From JBDTMC01 sp039934475 (GTDB lineage Bacteria > Acidobacteriota > Terriglobia > Bryobacterales > Bryobacteraceae), in NCBI GenBank assembly GCA_039934475.1, contig JBDTMC010000047.1:1-26149 (forward strand): a stretch of DNA of 26,149 nt, in the 5' to 3' direction. The notes under the pieces are model-generated. The model was not told where the DNA came from, did not search any database, and saw nothing but the letters and a program-made list of their open reading frames with translations. Both the position numbers and the translations under genes were made by a program. Positions 15,937 to 23,748 of the stretch are shown here, one piece after another. Each line of letters starts with the position of its first letter. The first letter of the stretch is position 1.

Positions 15937-18288
15937 CTACTTTAACGTCAAATGTCGCGCGCCCGCCGTGAGCGGCGTACGCCGGCCATTCCAAACAAAT
16001 TCGCCCGCCACTCCCGCGGGCAGTTCGATGTCTGCTTCCAGGGCACTCGTGGTTCGCTTGTAGCTGACGCGAATTTCCCCATTCGGGTGCGGCATGGTGC
16101 CCGCCACTTGCTTCAGCTTTCCCAGGTGCGGCGCGATCACCACGCGGCGGAACCCAGGAGCCGCGCTATCAATGCCAAGTACCGTCCGATATAGCTCGAT
16201 ATTGGGACTGGCGCCCCAGGCGTGGCAGTCGCTCCGGGTGGGATCGGCCTTCTCCGCCCATGTTGTCAAACCACGGCCCAGCATGGCACGCCATTCGCCC
16301 AATAGGTCGAGATAGCGGTCGCCCAGACCGGCTTGGGCGGCTGCCGCGTTCAGGTAGTATCGGAAATACACACTCACCGGAGCAAGCGTCCCATCGGCGA
16401 TCACACGCTCCATCAGATCGCGCGCGGCGTCTCCCTTGATCACTCCAGCGAGTACTGCCAGGGCGTTCGTATGTTGCGACCACGCGCTCTTGGACGGAGT
16501 ATCGGCGTACATCCGCCGCTCCGGGCTCCAGTATTGATCCTGAATGACTCTTAAGAGAGTAGAGGCTTCCTCGCGATATTCCCCCGCCAACGCCTTGCTG
16601 CCAATCGCCAGTTCCAGCCGCGACGCCCATTGGTAGGCCAACAGCAACTGCAAGTCATGCGGCGCGGAACCGCCTCCGATTCCGGTGGGCGGAACACCGC
16701 CTTCCCATTGATCCACCCAGTCCACATACGGCCACCAGGGGAGTTGTCCCAGTGACCCGTTCTCCTTCTGATGCTTCTGGAAAAACGACAGAACGGCGTG
16801 AACTCCCGGTAGCATATCTTTCACAAACGCCTCATCCTGTTGGTACATCCAGTAGTCGTGCAGCATGCCGATCCACCATAGGGAAAACCCGGGAATGTAC
16901 TGCTGCAGTGACGAAGGCGCGCGGCTATAAGTGGCGCCTTCGGCCGTGCGCGAAGAATCGATCTGTTCCAGGGCGTTACGCATCAACCGGCCGTCGGCCG
17001 TCATGTACAGAGTGGCCAATGCCTGGATGCGGGTGTCCCCCACATATTGCAACTGCTCATAGTAAGGTGTATCCATGTGCGTCTCATGCGCGCACAAGCG
17101 CAAGGAGCGCCACCCGACCTCGATCATTCGGTCCAATTCCTCCGAACCGGCATCGAAGGTGGCCTTCTTCACGAAGGGATACCCGGTGTAAGTACCCCGA
17201 ACGTCGTGTATCGTGAGCGGCTGATCCTTTGTCTCGATAAGTAATTCGACATACCGCCACGTGCGCCACCACAAAGGACGGAACAAACGGTTCGCGCCGC
17301 CGTCGGGCAGAAAGACATCGCGCGGGCCGATAAACACCTTGCCGGCGACGTCATTCCGGTTCCCCTTGTCGTCTCCACCCGGCCGAAACAGCGTCTCGGC
17401 GTAGCCCATGTGAATCTGCGATCCCCGACCGCCGCTAACCACCAGTTCCGGATACCCGCTGGTGAGAAAATCCTGATCCAAAAGAAGGCGCGATTTCGCA
17501 TTGGCGGGAATCACTGTATCCGCCGCCCGCCCGGGGAAGGCAACCGGCACGCTGACGGCTTCTGCAATGCGTGTCCGCGACAACCGCTGCGGCCTTTGCT
17601 CCATCATCGGAATTGGACGCGGCACCAGCATGTAACGGCTGTGAGGATCCTTGCCGTCGCGCGGCGCCGCCGTCTCACCGGCAACCGCTATCTTCCAGGT
17701 GGAATCGTCAAAGCCCGGCTGCTCCCAACCCCACGGATAGGTAGCGCCATCGACGCGCTCAGCAGGCCCGGCGACATAGTATCCGTGCATCTGCGCGTGC
17801 GTGACCGGGATTGGGGAATACGCCCCGTTGCGAACCGCTTTCCATGTATCGTTGGTGTCAGCGATACGCTCTGCCGCAGTGTCGCCCTGCAACAGGAAGC
17901 CGGTTTGCGATGTGATCTGCGACACCGGTGTCTCCTCACCGAAGTTCCAGACCACCGCCGCCAGCACGTTCCGCCCCGCCTTCATCCACGGGGCAATGTC
18001 CACGCTCTCATAGCGCCAGTGATAGAGGTCGCCGCGCGCCGGACCTACCGACACGCGTTCTCCGTTGACGAAAAGCTGGTAGCGCTGATCGGCGGATACG
18101 TGGATCAGGAAAGAGGCCGGCTGGGCAGTCAAGTCGAGCGCCTTGCGGAAGTGGTAGACACCGAATTCTGTCCGCGAACCGCCATCGACCGCAATCCAAT
18201 GAGCGGACCAACCGCTCGTCAGCAAGTCGGGGTTCGACGCCGCTGCGGGCGAAACGGCCAAAAGCATCGCAAGAGTTAAGGACCTCAT
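15937..18288 (-). CDS. Exported alpha-L-rhamnosidase-like glycoside hydrolase (GH78 type)
   Basis: The 783-residue protein has a signal peptide (MRSLTLAMLLAVSPAAAS). The N-terminal half holds beta-sandwich domains as in GH78 enzymes: WSAHWIAVDGG near 27-37, FRKALDL, and QLFVNGERVSVGPARGD near 70-86. A predicted (alpha/alpha)6 barrel follows, with HMDTPYYEQLQYVGDTR near 404-420 and PTRSDCHAW near 680-688, both typical of bacterial alpha-L-rhamnosidases. A small C-terminal beta domain ends the protein. It likely removes terminal rhamnose from plant or bacterial polysaccharides in the periplasm or outside. AAAGG precedes the ATG by 3 bases. It lies upstream of the secreted protease on the same strand and is divergent from the cNMP/DUF1003 gene with an 89-bp gap. 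Family membership is good; the exact sugar substrate is inferred. Confidence 0.88.
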   Translation of the reverse strand: MRSLTLAMLLAVSPAAASNPDLLTSGWSAHWIAVDGGSRTEFGVYHFRKALDLTAQPASFLIHVSADQRYQLFVNGERVSVGPARGDLYHWRYESVDIAPWMKAGRNVLAAVVWNFGEETPVSQITSQTGFLLQGDTAAERIADTNDTWKAVRNGAYSPIPVTHAQMHGYYVAGPAERVDGATYPWGWEQPGFDDSTWKIAVAGETAAPRDGKDPHSRYMLVPRPIPMMEQRPQRLSRTRIAEAVSVPVAFPGRAADTVIPANAKSRLLLDQDFLTSGYPELVVSGGRGSQIHMGYAETLFRPGGDDKGNRNDVAGKVFIGPRDVFLPDGGANRLFRPLWWRTWRYVELLIETKDQPLTIHDVRGTYTGYPFVKKATFDAGSEELDRMIEVGWRSLRLCAHETHMDTPYYEQLQYVGDTRIQALATLYMTADGRLMRNALEQIDSSRTAEGATYSRAPSSLQQYIPGFSLWWIGMLHDYWMYQQDEAFVKDMLPGVHAVLSFFQKHQKENGSLGQLPWWPYVDWVDQWEGGVPPTGIGGGSAPHDLQLLLAYQWASRLELAIGSKALAGEYREEASTLLRVIQDQYWSPERRMYADTPSKSAWSQHTNALAVLAGVIKGDAARDLMERVIADGTLAPVSVYFRYYLNAAAAQAGLGDRYLDLLGEWRAMLGRGLTTWAEKADPTRSDCHAWGASPNIELYRTVLGIDSAAPGFRRVVIAPHLGKLKQVAGTMPHPNGEIRVSYKRTTSALEADIELPAGVAGEFVWNGRRTPLTAGARHLTLK

Positions 18289-18344
18289 ACGCCTTTACTA
18301 TGTCACGCGCACTGGGCGGCAGCAATCGAGAGTCCGAAATGGGG

Positions 18345-18350
18345 CATAAT
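18345..18350 (+). promoter_or_regulatory. Candidate -10 box of the cNMP/DUF1003 gene
   Basis: CATAAT, 5/6 to consensus, lies 28 bp before the chosen ATG at 18378, leaving room for the GGAAGGGG ribosome-binding site. No convincing -35 hexamer is seen at 16-18 bp. Confidence 0.3.
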
Positions 18351-18377
18351 CCAACTTGCGGAAGGGGAAAACAATTC

Positions 18378-19244
18378 ATGGCATGTAATCCGGAAGTGTT
18401 GAGGCATGTGCCGCTATTCGGCTTGTTGGATGACGACGAACTGAGTGTCCTGGCCAGCCAGGTGGAGTTGAGGAATTTCGCCCCCCGGGAGCGCATCTTT
18501 AAGATCGGAGACGTGGGCGGTCCAGCCTACGTTGTTGTCTCCGGAATGGTTCGCGTAATCACGCTCGACGAGGACAATCAGGAAGTGGTTGTTGATGAAC
18601 CGAGCCACGGCGAATTCTTCGGCTTCGCCTCAATGCTGGAAGGCACGCCCCATCAAACGATGGCGACCGCCCTGGAAGAAACGCATTGCGTGGAAGTAGA
18701 CCGCCATGATATTGAGATCCTCCTCACACGCAAGCCGATGGCGGGTATGGATATGCTGGCCGTGCTGGGACGCCAGTTCCATGCCGCGCAGCGATTGGTT
18801 CAGCTGCGGGCGCACCGCAACCCGAACGAGATGATTGAGTCCGAATCGACGTTCGGCGAGAGGATCGCCGACTCAGTGGCGCGCTTCGGAGGCTCCTGGT
18901 CTTTCATCATTTCGTTCGGCGCAGTCCTGGTTGTCTACACGGCGATAAACGTCATTCTCGGCAGGGCGGCGTGGGATCCCTATCCGTTTATCCTGCTCAA
19001 CCTGTTCCTATCCATGCTGGCTGCCATCCAAGCGCCTGTCATCATGATGAGCCAAAACCGCCAGGACCAGAAGGACCGTTTGCGCGGTGAACTGGACTTC
19101 GATGTGAACCGGCGCGCCGCTTCAGACATTCAAGTCCTGGCGGGCAAGCTGCACATGTTGGTGGATCGGATCGATGACGTTGAGGATCTGCTGCGCGGAA
19201 AGATACCAGGCGGCGGCCCGTCGAAGAGTCCGGACCGCCCGTAA
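18378..19244 (+). CDS. Cyclic-nucleotide-binding-fold protein fused to DUF1003 membrane domain
   Basis: The 288-residue protein has a CRP-type beta-roll at about 5-125 (HVPLFGLLDDDELSVLA, then GEFFGFASMLEGTPHQTMATA) and a DUF1003 domain at about 158-265. The latter has two membrane helices (about 174-193 and 203-224) with the family stretch YPFILLNLFLSMLAAIQAP between conserved polar ends, then a cytoplasmic coiled tail. There is no helix-turn-helix, so it is not a transcription factor. The position of the phosphate-binding Arg of CRP (GTPRAA) is His here (GTPHQT, H92), so cyclic nucleotide binding is doubtful. The frame is open to an ATG at 18300, but that start lies almost on the divergent rhamnosidase start and before the candidate -10; the ATG at 18378 has GGAAGGGG and begins the domain properly. 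Function is unknown. Confidence 0.88.
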   Translation: MACNPEVLRHVPLFGLLDDDELSVLASQVELRNFAPRERIFKIGDVGGPAYVVVSGMVRVITLDEDNQEVVVDEPSHGEFFGFASMLEGTPHQTMATALEETHCVEVDRHDIEILLTRKPMAGMDMLAVLGRQFHAAQRLVQLRAHRNPNEMIESESTFGERIADSVARFGGSWSFIISFGAVLVVYTAINVILGRAAWDPYPFILLNLFLSMLAAIQAPVIMMSQNRQDQKDRLRGELDFDVNRRAASDIQVLAGKLHMLVDRIDDVEDLLRGKIPGGGPSKSPDRP

Positions 19245-19257
19245 CGCTAAACGAGCA

Positions 19258-19788
19258 CTACTCGACATCTTCCGGTTTTACACCGGTCTTATCGCCATAC
19301 GCTGCGTACTTGATATAGGTGATGATGTCGGCCAGTTGCTCCGGTGTAAGTTTCATGGCGCTCGCCGGGTGCCTCCACGACGCGTTGTCGTTGGTGCTCG
19401 TGACATCGGCCTTCGCCAGTTTCACCAACGCCGGGGGCGTCTTGCTCAAATCGTAATATTCATACCCTTCGGCGTTCTCGGTCACCTTCATTCCTGGGAA
19501 TTCACCCGCCTTGGCTTTCACGTCCTGCACATACTGTGTCCTGGTGGCGTTAATGGCCATGACGATGGCACGCGGGTTCAGCCGTGCCAGACGCGTCAAG
19601 TCGGGTCCGACGGCGGTGCCTTCCTTCTTGATTGAGTGGCAACTGCCGCATGCCGCTGCGCCGTTCCCCGCGCTGGCAAAGAAGAGGTCGTGACCCTTCT
19701 TGGCCTGTGGTGGCCCGCTGAACTCCTGGGCCAATCCTAGACCCATCGTATAAATAGCTGCTGCAATCCAAACCGCCGTATTCTTCAT
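19258..19788 (-). CDS. Exported monohaem cytochrome c (class I)
   Basis: The 176-residue protein has a signal peptide (MKNTAVWIAAAIYTMGLGLA) and a single CGSCH haem-attachment site (C47, C50, H51), followed by GTAVGPDLT, typical of small periplasmic c-type cytochromes. The likely sixth ligand is Met in the segment AMKLTPEQLADIITYIKYAA near the C-terminus. It would carry electrons in the periplasm. GGAGGAG lies 6 bases before the ATG. It is convergent with the cNMP/DUF1003 gene (13-bp gap) and divergent from korDABC (163-bp gap). Whether it shares regulation with the Kor operon is not shown; Kor itself reduces ferredoxin in the cytoplasm, so direct electron transfer between them is not expected. 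I found no convincing promoter in the divergent gap. Confidence 0.9.
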   Translation of the reverse strand: MKNTAVWIAAAIYTMGLGLAQEFSGPPQAKKGHDLFFASAGNGAAACGSCHSIKKEGTAVGPDLTRLARLNPRAIVMAINATRTQYVQDVKAKAGEFPGMKVTENAEGYEYYDLSKTPPALVKLAKADVTSTNDNASWRHPASAMKLTPEQLADIITYIKYAAYGDKTGVKPEDVE

Positions 19789-19951
19789 TGCATTCTCCTC
19801 CCGGCACCTGCTTCCTGCGCCAATACACCCAGGTTCCGGTTATTCCATCGCTCTCCACCGATACAAGAGCAATCGAATCTCCACTTCGTCGTCATTGTTT
19901 AACAGGACTTTGGAATCCGAAATGCATTGAAAATCGCGAGAGGGCTTCAAA

Positions 19952-20200
19952 ATGGCTGCGAAGGGTCACGTCACAATTACCATCGCGCGATGCAAAGGGT
20001 GCGGCTTCTGTGTAGAGTTTTGCCCCACCAAGGTACTCGCTCTGTCTTCCGCCTTTAACTCCAAGGGATACCATCCACCATACGTCGCAAGACCCGAGAA
20101 ATGTTCGGGTTGCGACCTGTGCGGTATGTACTGCCCCGACTTCGCGATCTTCGCCACTCGCGAGAAGACACCGGCTCCGGAGGCTGCAGATGCGCGCTAA
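19952..20200 (+). CDS. korD: 2-oxoacid:ferredoxin oxidoreductase delta subunit (2[4Fe-4S] ferredoxin)
   Basis: This 82-residue protein has two complete CxxCxxCxxxCP motifs, CKGCGFCVEFCP (C14, C17, C20, C24) and CSGCDLCGMYCP (C51, C54, C57, C61), and so binds two [4Fe-4S] clusters. It is the electron-transfer subunit that passes electrons from the TPP site of KorAB to an external ferredoxin. GAGAGGG precedes the ATG by 7 bases. It is the first gene of korDABC and its end overlaps the korA start. The high similarity of layout to four-subunit 2-oxoglutarate enzymes supports the name, but the motifs themselves do not fix the substrate. Confidence 0.93.
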   Translation: MAAKGHVTITIARCKGCGFCVEFCPTKVLALSSAFNSKGYHPPYVARPEKCSGCDLCGMYCPDFAIFATREKTPAPEAADAR

Positions 20201-21350
20201 TCCACAGGGCGTCCTGACAGGTGTTCATTTCCTCAACGGTGATGCCGCCTGCTGCGAAGGAGCACTCGCCGTGGGTGCGCGATTTGCCGCAGGATACCCG
20301 ATTACCCCCTCCACGGAGATCGTCGAGCGCTTCGCCGCCCGCTGCCCACACGTAGGCGGAGTCTTCATTCAAATGGAGGATGAACTGGCCGCCTCCATCG
20401 CCATCCAGGGTGCGGTCTGGGGAGGAGCTAAGGCGTTCACGGTCACCTCCGGACCAGGGTTCTCCCTCATGATGGAGCACATCGGCTACGCCGCCATGAC
20501 TGAGACGCCTTGCGTCTTTGTCGACGTGCAGCGCGGTGGGCCATCCACCGGCTTGCCCACTCTTCCCGCCCAGGGCGACATGATGCAAGCCCGCTGGGGA
20601 TCCCACGGCGACTATCAGATCATCGCGCTCTGTCCGAATTCTCCCCAGGAAACCTTCTCCCTCACCATCACCGCCTTTAACCTCGCGGAACGTTTTCGAG
20701 TACCAGTGATGCTGATGATGGACGAGTGTGTGGGTCATATGACAGAGAAGGTGGTGATTCCACCCGCCGACGACATCGACGTCTATCCGCGGCGGCACAC
20801 CACCAAATCCGCCGCCGACTACAAGCCCTTCGAGACGGGAGAAGACCTCGTGCCCGACATGGCGCACGCCGGCGAAGGCTATCACTTTCACGTCACCGGG
20901 CTCACCCACGACGAACGGGGCTACCCTAGCATGACCCCGGAAACACAAGCGAAGCTGGTGACCCGCCTTCGCGACAAAATCATACGCGCCCTACCCGATT
21001 TGGACATGGTGGAAGAGGAGGGCATGGACGGAGCCGAGGTCGTAGTGGTGTCCTACGGCATCACCTCGCGAGTGGCGCAGAAAGCGATTCAAATGGCGCG
21101 ATCCGAAGGCCTGAAGGTCGCCAAACTGCGCTTGATCGCCGTCTGGCCGTTCCCGGAACAGCGGTTGCGCCAGCTGGCCGGCAAGATCAAAGCGTTCGTC
21201 GTGCCGGAACTGAACATGGGCCAGATCTCATTGGAGGTAGAACGACTGGCCGGCGGTAAGTGCCGGACGATTCCGGTAAGTCACGCCGGCGGAAGCGTCC
21301 ATAGGCCGGAGACAATTTTGGAAGCCATCCGAAAGGGAGCCCAATCATGA
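20190..21350 (+). CDS. korA: 2-oxoglutarate (2-oxoacid):ferredoxin oxidoreductase alpha subunit
   Basis: The 386-residue alpha subunit carries the pyruvate:ferredoxin-oxidoreductase core domains I and II. Visible landmarks are GYPITPSTEIVERF near residue 35, EDELAASIAIQGA near 65, the TSGPGFSLMMEHIGYAAMTE segment near 90-108, and a C-terminal domain with VSYGITSR and KLRLIAVWPFPEQ. It forms the substrate and CoA site with KorB, converting a 2-oxoacid and CoA to acyl-CoA, CO2 and reduced ferredoxin. GGAGG lies 6 bases before the ATG, inside korD, whose last 11 bases overlap. The sequence is of the KorA type (2-oxoglutarate), the best guess; a branched-chain 2-oxoacid cannot be ruled out by eye. 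Confidence 0.92.
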   Translation: MRANPQGVLTGVHFLNGDAACCEGALAVGARFAAGYPITPSTEIVERFAARCPHVGGVFIQMEDELAASIAIQGAVWGGAKAFTVTSGPGFSLMMEHIGYAAMTETPCVFVDVQRGGPSTGLPTLPAQGDMMQARWGSHGDYQIIALCPNSPQETFSLTITAFNLAERFRVPVMLMMDECVGHMTEKVVIPPADDIDVYPRRHTTKSAADYKPFETGEDLVPDMAHAGEGYHFHVTGLTHDERGYPSMTPETQAKLVTRLRDKIIRALPDLDMVEEEGMDGAEVVVVSYGITSRVAQKAIQMARSEGLKVAKLRLIAVWPFPEQRLRQLAGKIKAFVVPELNMGQISLEVERLAGGKCRTIPVSHAGGSVHRPETILEAIRKGAQS

Positions 21351-22210
21351 TGGTGACCCTGGATCATAATCCGGTTGAAGATTTCCTGAGGATGGATCGC
21401 ATCCCACACATCTGGTGTCCGGGGTGCGGCATCGGCACCACCGTGAACTGCTTTTCGCGTGCCCTTCTCGGCATGGAGGTGGACATGGACAAAGTGGTGA
21501 TCGTGTCCGGTATCGGGTGCACGGGACGAGTAGCCGGCTACGTCGCCCTCGATAGCTTCCACACCACGCACGGGCGCGCCATTCCGTTCGCTACAGGTTT
21601 GAAACTCGCTAATCCGGAACTCACCGTGGTGGTGTATTCCGGCGACGGCGACCTCTCCTCCATCGGCGGCAACCATCTCATCCACGCGGCCCGGCGGAAC
21701 GTGGACATCAAGGTGATCTGTGTGAACAACCTGGTGTATGCGATGACCGGCGGCCAGACTGCGCCCACCACACCGCAGCTTTCCACTACTTCCACATCAC
21801 CCTATGGCACGTTTGAACCGGCGTTGAATCTGCCGCACATCGTGGATGCCGCCGGCGCCAGTTACGTCGCCCGCTGGACCGCGTTCCACGTCAAGCAGTT
21901 GGAAAAGTCAATGTCCGAGGCGATGAAGAAGAAAGGCTTCTGCTTCATCGAGGCCATTTCCCCGTGCCCCACTCTCTATCAGCGGCGCAATGCCATGGGT
22001 GACGGTCTGGATGCCATGAAGTTCTATAAGGAGCACAGCAAGACGAGGCACGGCGCGCCCACAGGCGAAGTGGGATTGACCAAGACCGGCGAGATTATAG
22101 TCGGCAAGTTCGTCGACCGCGACCGCCCCGACTACAGCGAAATGCTGCGCCATCAGATGCACGAATCTCTTGGCGACAGTTACGAAGAACCGAGGGTATG
22201 CGCATGTTGA
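21347..22210 (+). CDS. korB: 2-oxoglutarate (2-oxoacid):ferredoxin oxidoreductase beta subunit (TPP-binding)
   Basis: The 287-residue beta subunit binds thiamine pyrophosphate and magnesium. The TPP motif is complete: SGDGDLSSIGGNH (98-110) with NN at 127-128. HIWCPGCGIGT (21-31) and GIGCTGR (55-61) are typical of the subunit, and GGQTAPTTP near 135-143 is conserved in this family. The ATG lies in an ATGA overlapping the korA stop, with AGGGAG 8 bases upstream; a second in-frame ATG follows directly. The 3' end overlaps korC. Together with KorA it performs decarboxylation of the 2-oxoacid. Confidence 0.94.
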   Translation: MMVTLDHNPVEDFLRMDRIPHIWCPGCGIGTTVNCFSRALLGMEVDMDKVVIVSGIGCTGRVAGYVALDSFHTTHGRAIPFATGLKLANPELTVVVYSGDGDLSSIGGNHLIHAARRNVDIKVICVNNLVYAMTGGQTAPTTPQLSTTSTSPYGTFEPALNLPHIVDAAGASYVARWTAFHVKQLEKSMSEAMKKKGFCFIEAISPCPTLYQRRNAMGDGLDAMKFYKEHSKTRHGAPTGEVGLTKTGEIIVGKFVDRDRPDYSEMLRHQMHESLGDSYEEPRVCAC

Positions 22211-22797
22211 GCGAGATCCGGATTTCGGGGTTTGGCGGACAGGGTGTCATGTTAGCCGCTAACATTATCGGGAAAGCCTCCGCCATCTTTGAAGGCGGCT
22301 ATGCCACGATGACGGAAAGCTACGGACCAGAAGCCCGCGGAGGCGCATCCAGCGCCCAATTGGTCCTCTCCAGCGAACCGGTCCTCTATCCCTACGTTGA
22401 CTCGCCTGACGTCCTGGTGGTCCTCTCGCAGGAGGCACTTTCGCGATTCGGTCCGGGCATCAAACGCGGTAGCATCCTGCTGGTGGAAGACGACATGGTG
22501 CGCGTGGAAGGTGTCGCCCCAGACGTTCGAGTATTTGCGGTCCCCGCCACCCGGCTCGCCGAGGAACTGGGCCGGAAGATCGTCCTCAATGTCGTGATGG
22601 TGGGCTTCTTCGCCGCCATCACCGGTCTGCTCTCCCGCGAGGCGTGTCTGAAAGCGATCGCCGATAGCGTTCCCCCGAAGGTGGTGGCGCTGAACGAACG
22701 TGCTTTCGAGAAGGGGTTTGAATACGGCCGGCAATTACTCGAAACCGGCGTTCACAGTGTCGCAGAGGAGGTCTGCAACACCGAGTTGTCCCTTTAA
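22204..22797 (+). CDS. korC: 2-oxoglutarate (2-oxoacid):ferredoxin oxidoreductase gamma subunit
   Basis: The protein of 197 residues is the gamma subunit of the Kor complex. It has ISGFGGQGVMLAANIIG at the N-terminus, TESYGPEARGGASSAQLVLS near 35-54 and a C-terminal alpha-helical part with KIVLNVVMVGFFAAITGL. It completes the four-subunit korDABC enzyme. Two ATGs are in frame: the one at 22198 has only one base between it and the GAGGG motif, while the one at 22204 has the normal 7, so 22204 is chosen. The korB stop lies 4-7 bases after this start, implying coupled translation. Expression of the four genes is expected from one transcript. Confidence 0.91.
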   Translation: MLSEIRISGFGGQGVMLAANIIGKASAIFEGGYATMTESYGPEARGGASSAQLVLSSEPVLYPYVDSPDVLVVLSQEALSRFGPGIKRGSILLVEDDMVRVEGVAPDVRVFAVPATRLAEELGRKIVLNVVMVGFFAAITGLLSREACLKAIADSVPPKVVALNERAFEKGFEYGRQLLETGVHSVAEEVCNTELSL

Positions 22798-22818
22798 GAT
22801 GTAAAGATTAGTGAATAT

Positions 22819-22853
22819 TCAGGTTCGCCTGAGACACAGATCCCGAACTCAGG
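22819..22853 (+). promoter_or_regulatory. Two mutually exclusive leader hairpins before an exported protein
   Basis: TCAGG (22819-22823) pairs with CCTGA (22828-22832) around a TTCG loop, a very stable tetraloop. The same right arm, extended to CCTGAG (22828-22833), can instead pair with CTCAGG (22848-22853). The second pairing would bury AGG of the AGGGG ribosome-binding site (22851-22855) before the TTG at 22867. The first hairpin also follows korC by 22 bp, but no T run is present, so it is not a standard terminator. A regulatory role is inferred; stems are only 5-6 bp. Confidence 0.35.
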
Positions 22854-22866
22854 GGAAAATGGTAGT

Positions 22867-23595
22867 TTGCAGAACTACCATACGACCAAACTGCGCGCGG
22901 CCACCGCGCTACTGATTGTGCCGCTGGGGTTGGCCTGGGGACAGACCGCTGGCGCCCCCGATTCAGCCGCGCCTGCGCCAGCCACCGACATCACCAAACA
23001 GCGTGTGCTCGGAGTCCTTCCCAACTACCGCACCGCCGATTCCCAAGTTCCCTTCGTGCCGCTTACCAGCGCCCAGAAATTCCATATTTTCTATAAAGAT
23101 TCCACCGATTGGCCGGTGTTCCCCACCGCCCTTGCCTATGCCGGCATCTATCACCTGGAAAACCAGAACCCCTCGTTCGGGCAGGGCGCCAAGGGTTTCG
23201 CCCATCGTTTTGCCACTGCGTATGCCGATCAGGTGATTGGCAACTTCTTTTCCGAAGCAGTGATCCCGGTGGCGTTCCATCACGATCCGCGCTACTTCCG
23301 AAAAGGCGAGGGTTCCGTGTCAGGCCGCATGTGGTACTCGGTCACGAGGTTGCTGGTGTGCAAAACAGACCGCGGCGGGTGGACGTTCAACGTTTCTGAG
23401 ATTGGAGGCAACGCGGCCCAGATCGGTGTCGCGATGTCGTACTACCCGGACACACGAACGTGGGAAGACGTTGGAAATCGGATGATGCTCCAGGTGGGGA
23501 CTGACGGCATCAGCAATGTAATGAAAGAGTTCTGGCCCGACATCCAGCGCAAACTGAAGAGGCACCACGCAGCGCACGGCGGAACCGGGTCATAA
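22867..23595 (+). CDS. Conserved exported protein of unknown function
   Basis: The 242-residue protein has a signal peptide (LRAATALLIVPLGLAWGQ, cleavage after GQ). The mature part begins with a Pro/Ala-rich stretch, then RVLGVLPNYRTAD, LTSAQKFHIFYKDSTDW, NPSFGQGAKGFAHRF, FHHDPRYFRKGEGSVSGR and SYYPDTRTWED. I recall this pattern from a widespread acidobacterial hypothetical family but know no function for it; repeated aromatic and Gly residues would fit a small beta-rich or membrane-associated protein. The start is a TTG, since the nearby ATG at 22859 is out of frame; AGGGG lies 11 bases upstream. It follows korC by 69 bp and might be read through from that operon, or expressed separately. 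Confidence 0.8.
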   Translation: MQNYHTTKLRAATALLIVPLGLAWGQTAGAPDSAAPAPATDITKQRVLGVLPNYRTADSQVPFVPLTSAQKFHIFYKDSTDWPVFPTALAYAGIYHLENQNPSFGQGAKGFAHRFATAYADQVIGNFFSEAVIPVAFHHDPRYFRKGEGSVSGRMWYSVTRLLVCKTDRGGWTFNVSEIGGNAAQIGVAMSYYPDTRTWEDVGNRMMLQVGTDGISNVMKEFWPDIQRKLKRHHAAHGGTGS

Positions 23596-23748
23596 GGGGT
23601 CCTCCACCAGGCTCCTATAATTCACAATCTCAATAGGATCGGGGAAACACCGCATCCCGCCGGCGCGTTGCCAAGGCAGCAAACTCCAAAAAGGATAGCA
23701 CGCTTGCGGGACGGATTATCATAGTGGCGACGCTTTTGTCACAACAAC

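Noticed and set aside
17410..18279. A 289-codon plus-strand ORF
   Set aside because: Antisense to the rhamnosidase signal peptide and N-terminal domains; composition is Arg/His-rich and no motif is seen.
20055..20948. A 297-codon minus-strand ORF
   Set aside because: Antisense to korD and korA, which have complete cluster and core motifs; a GC-rich shadow frame.
23616..23621. Perfect TATAAT upstream of yjhG as a promoter
   Set aside because: No -35-like hexamer at 16-18 bp and no extended -10; a perfect hexamer alone can occur by chance in intergenic DNA.
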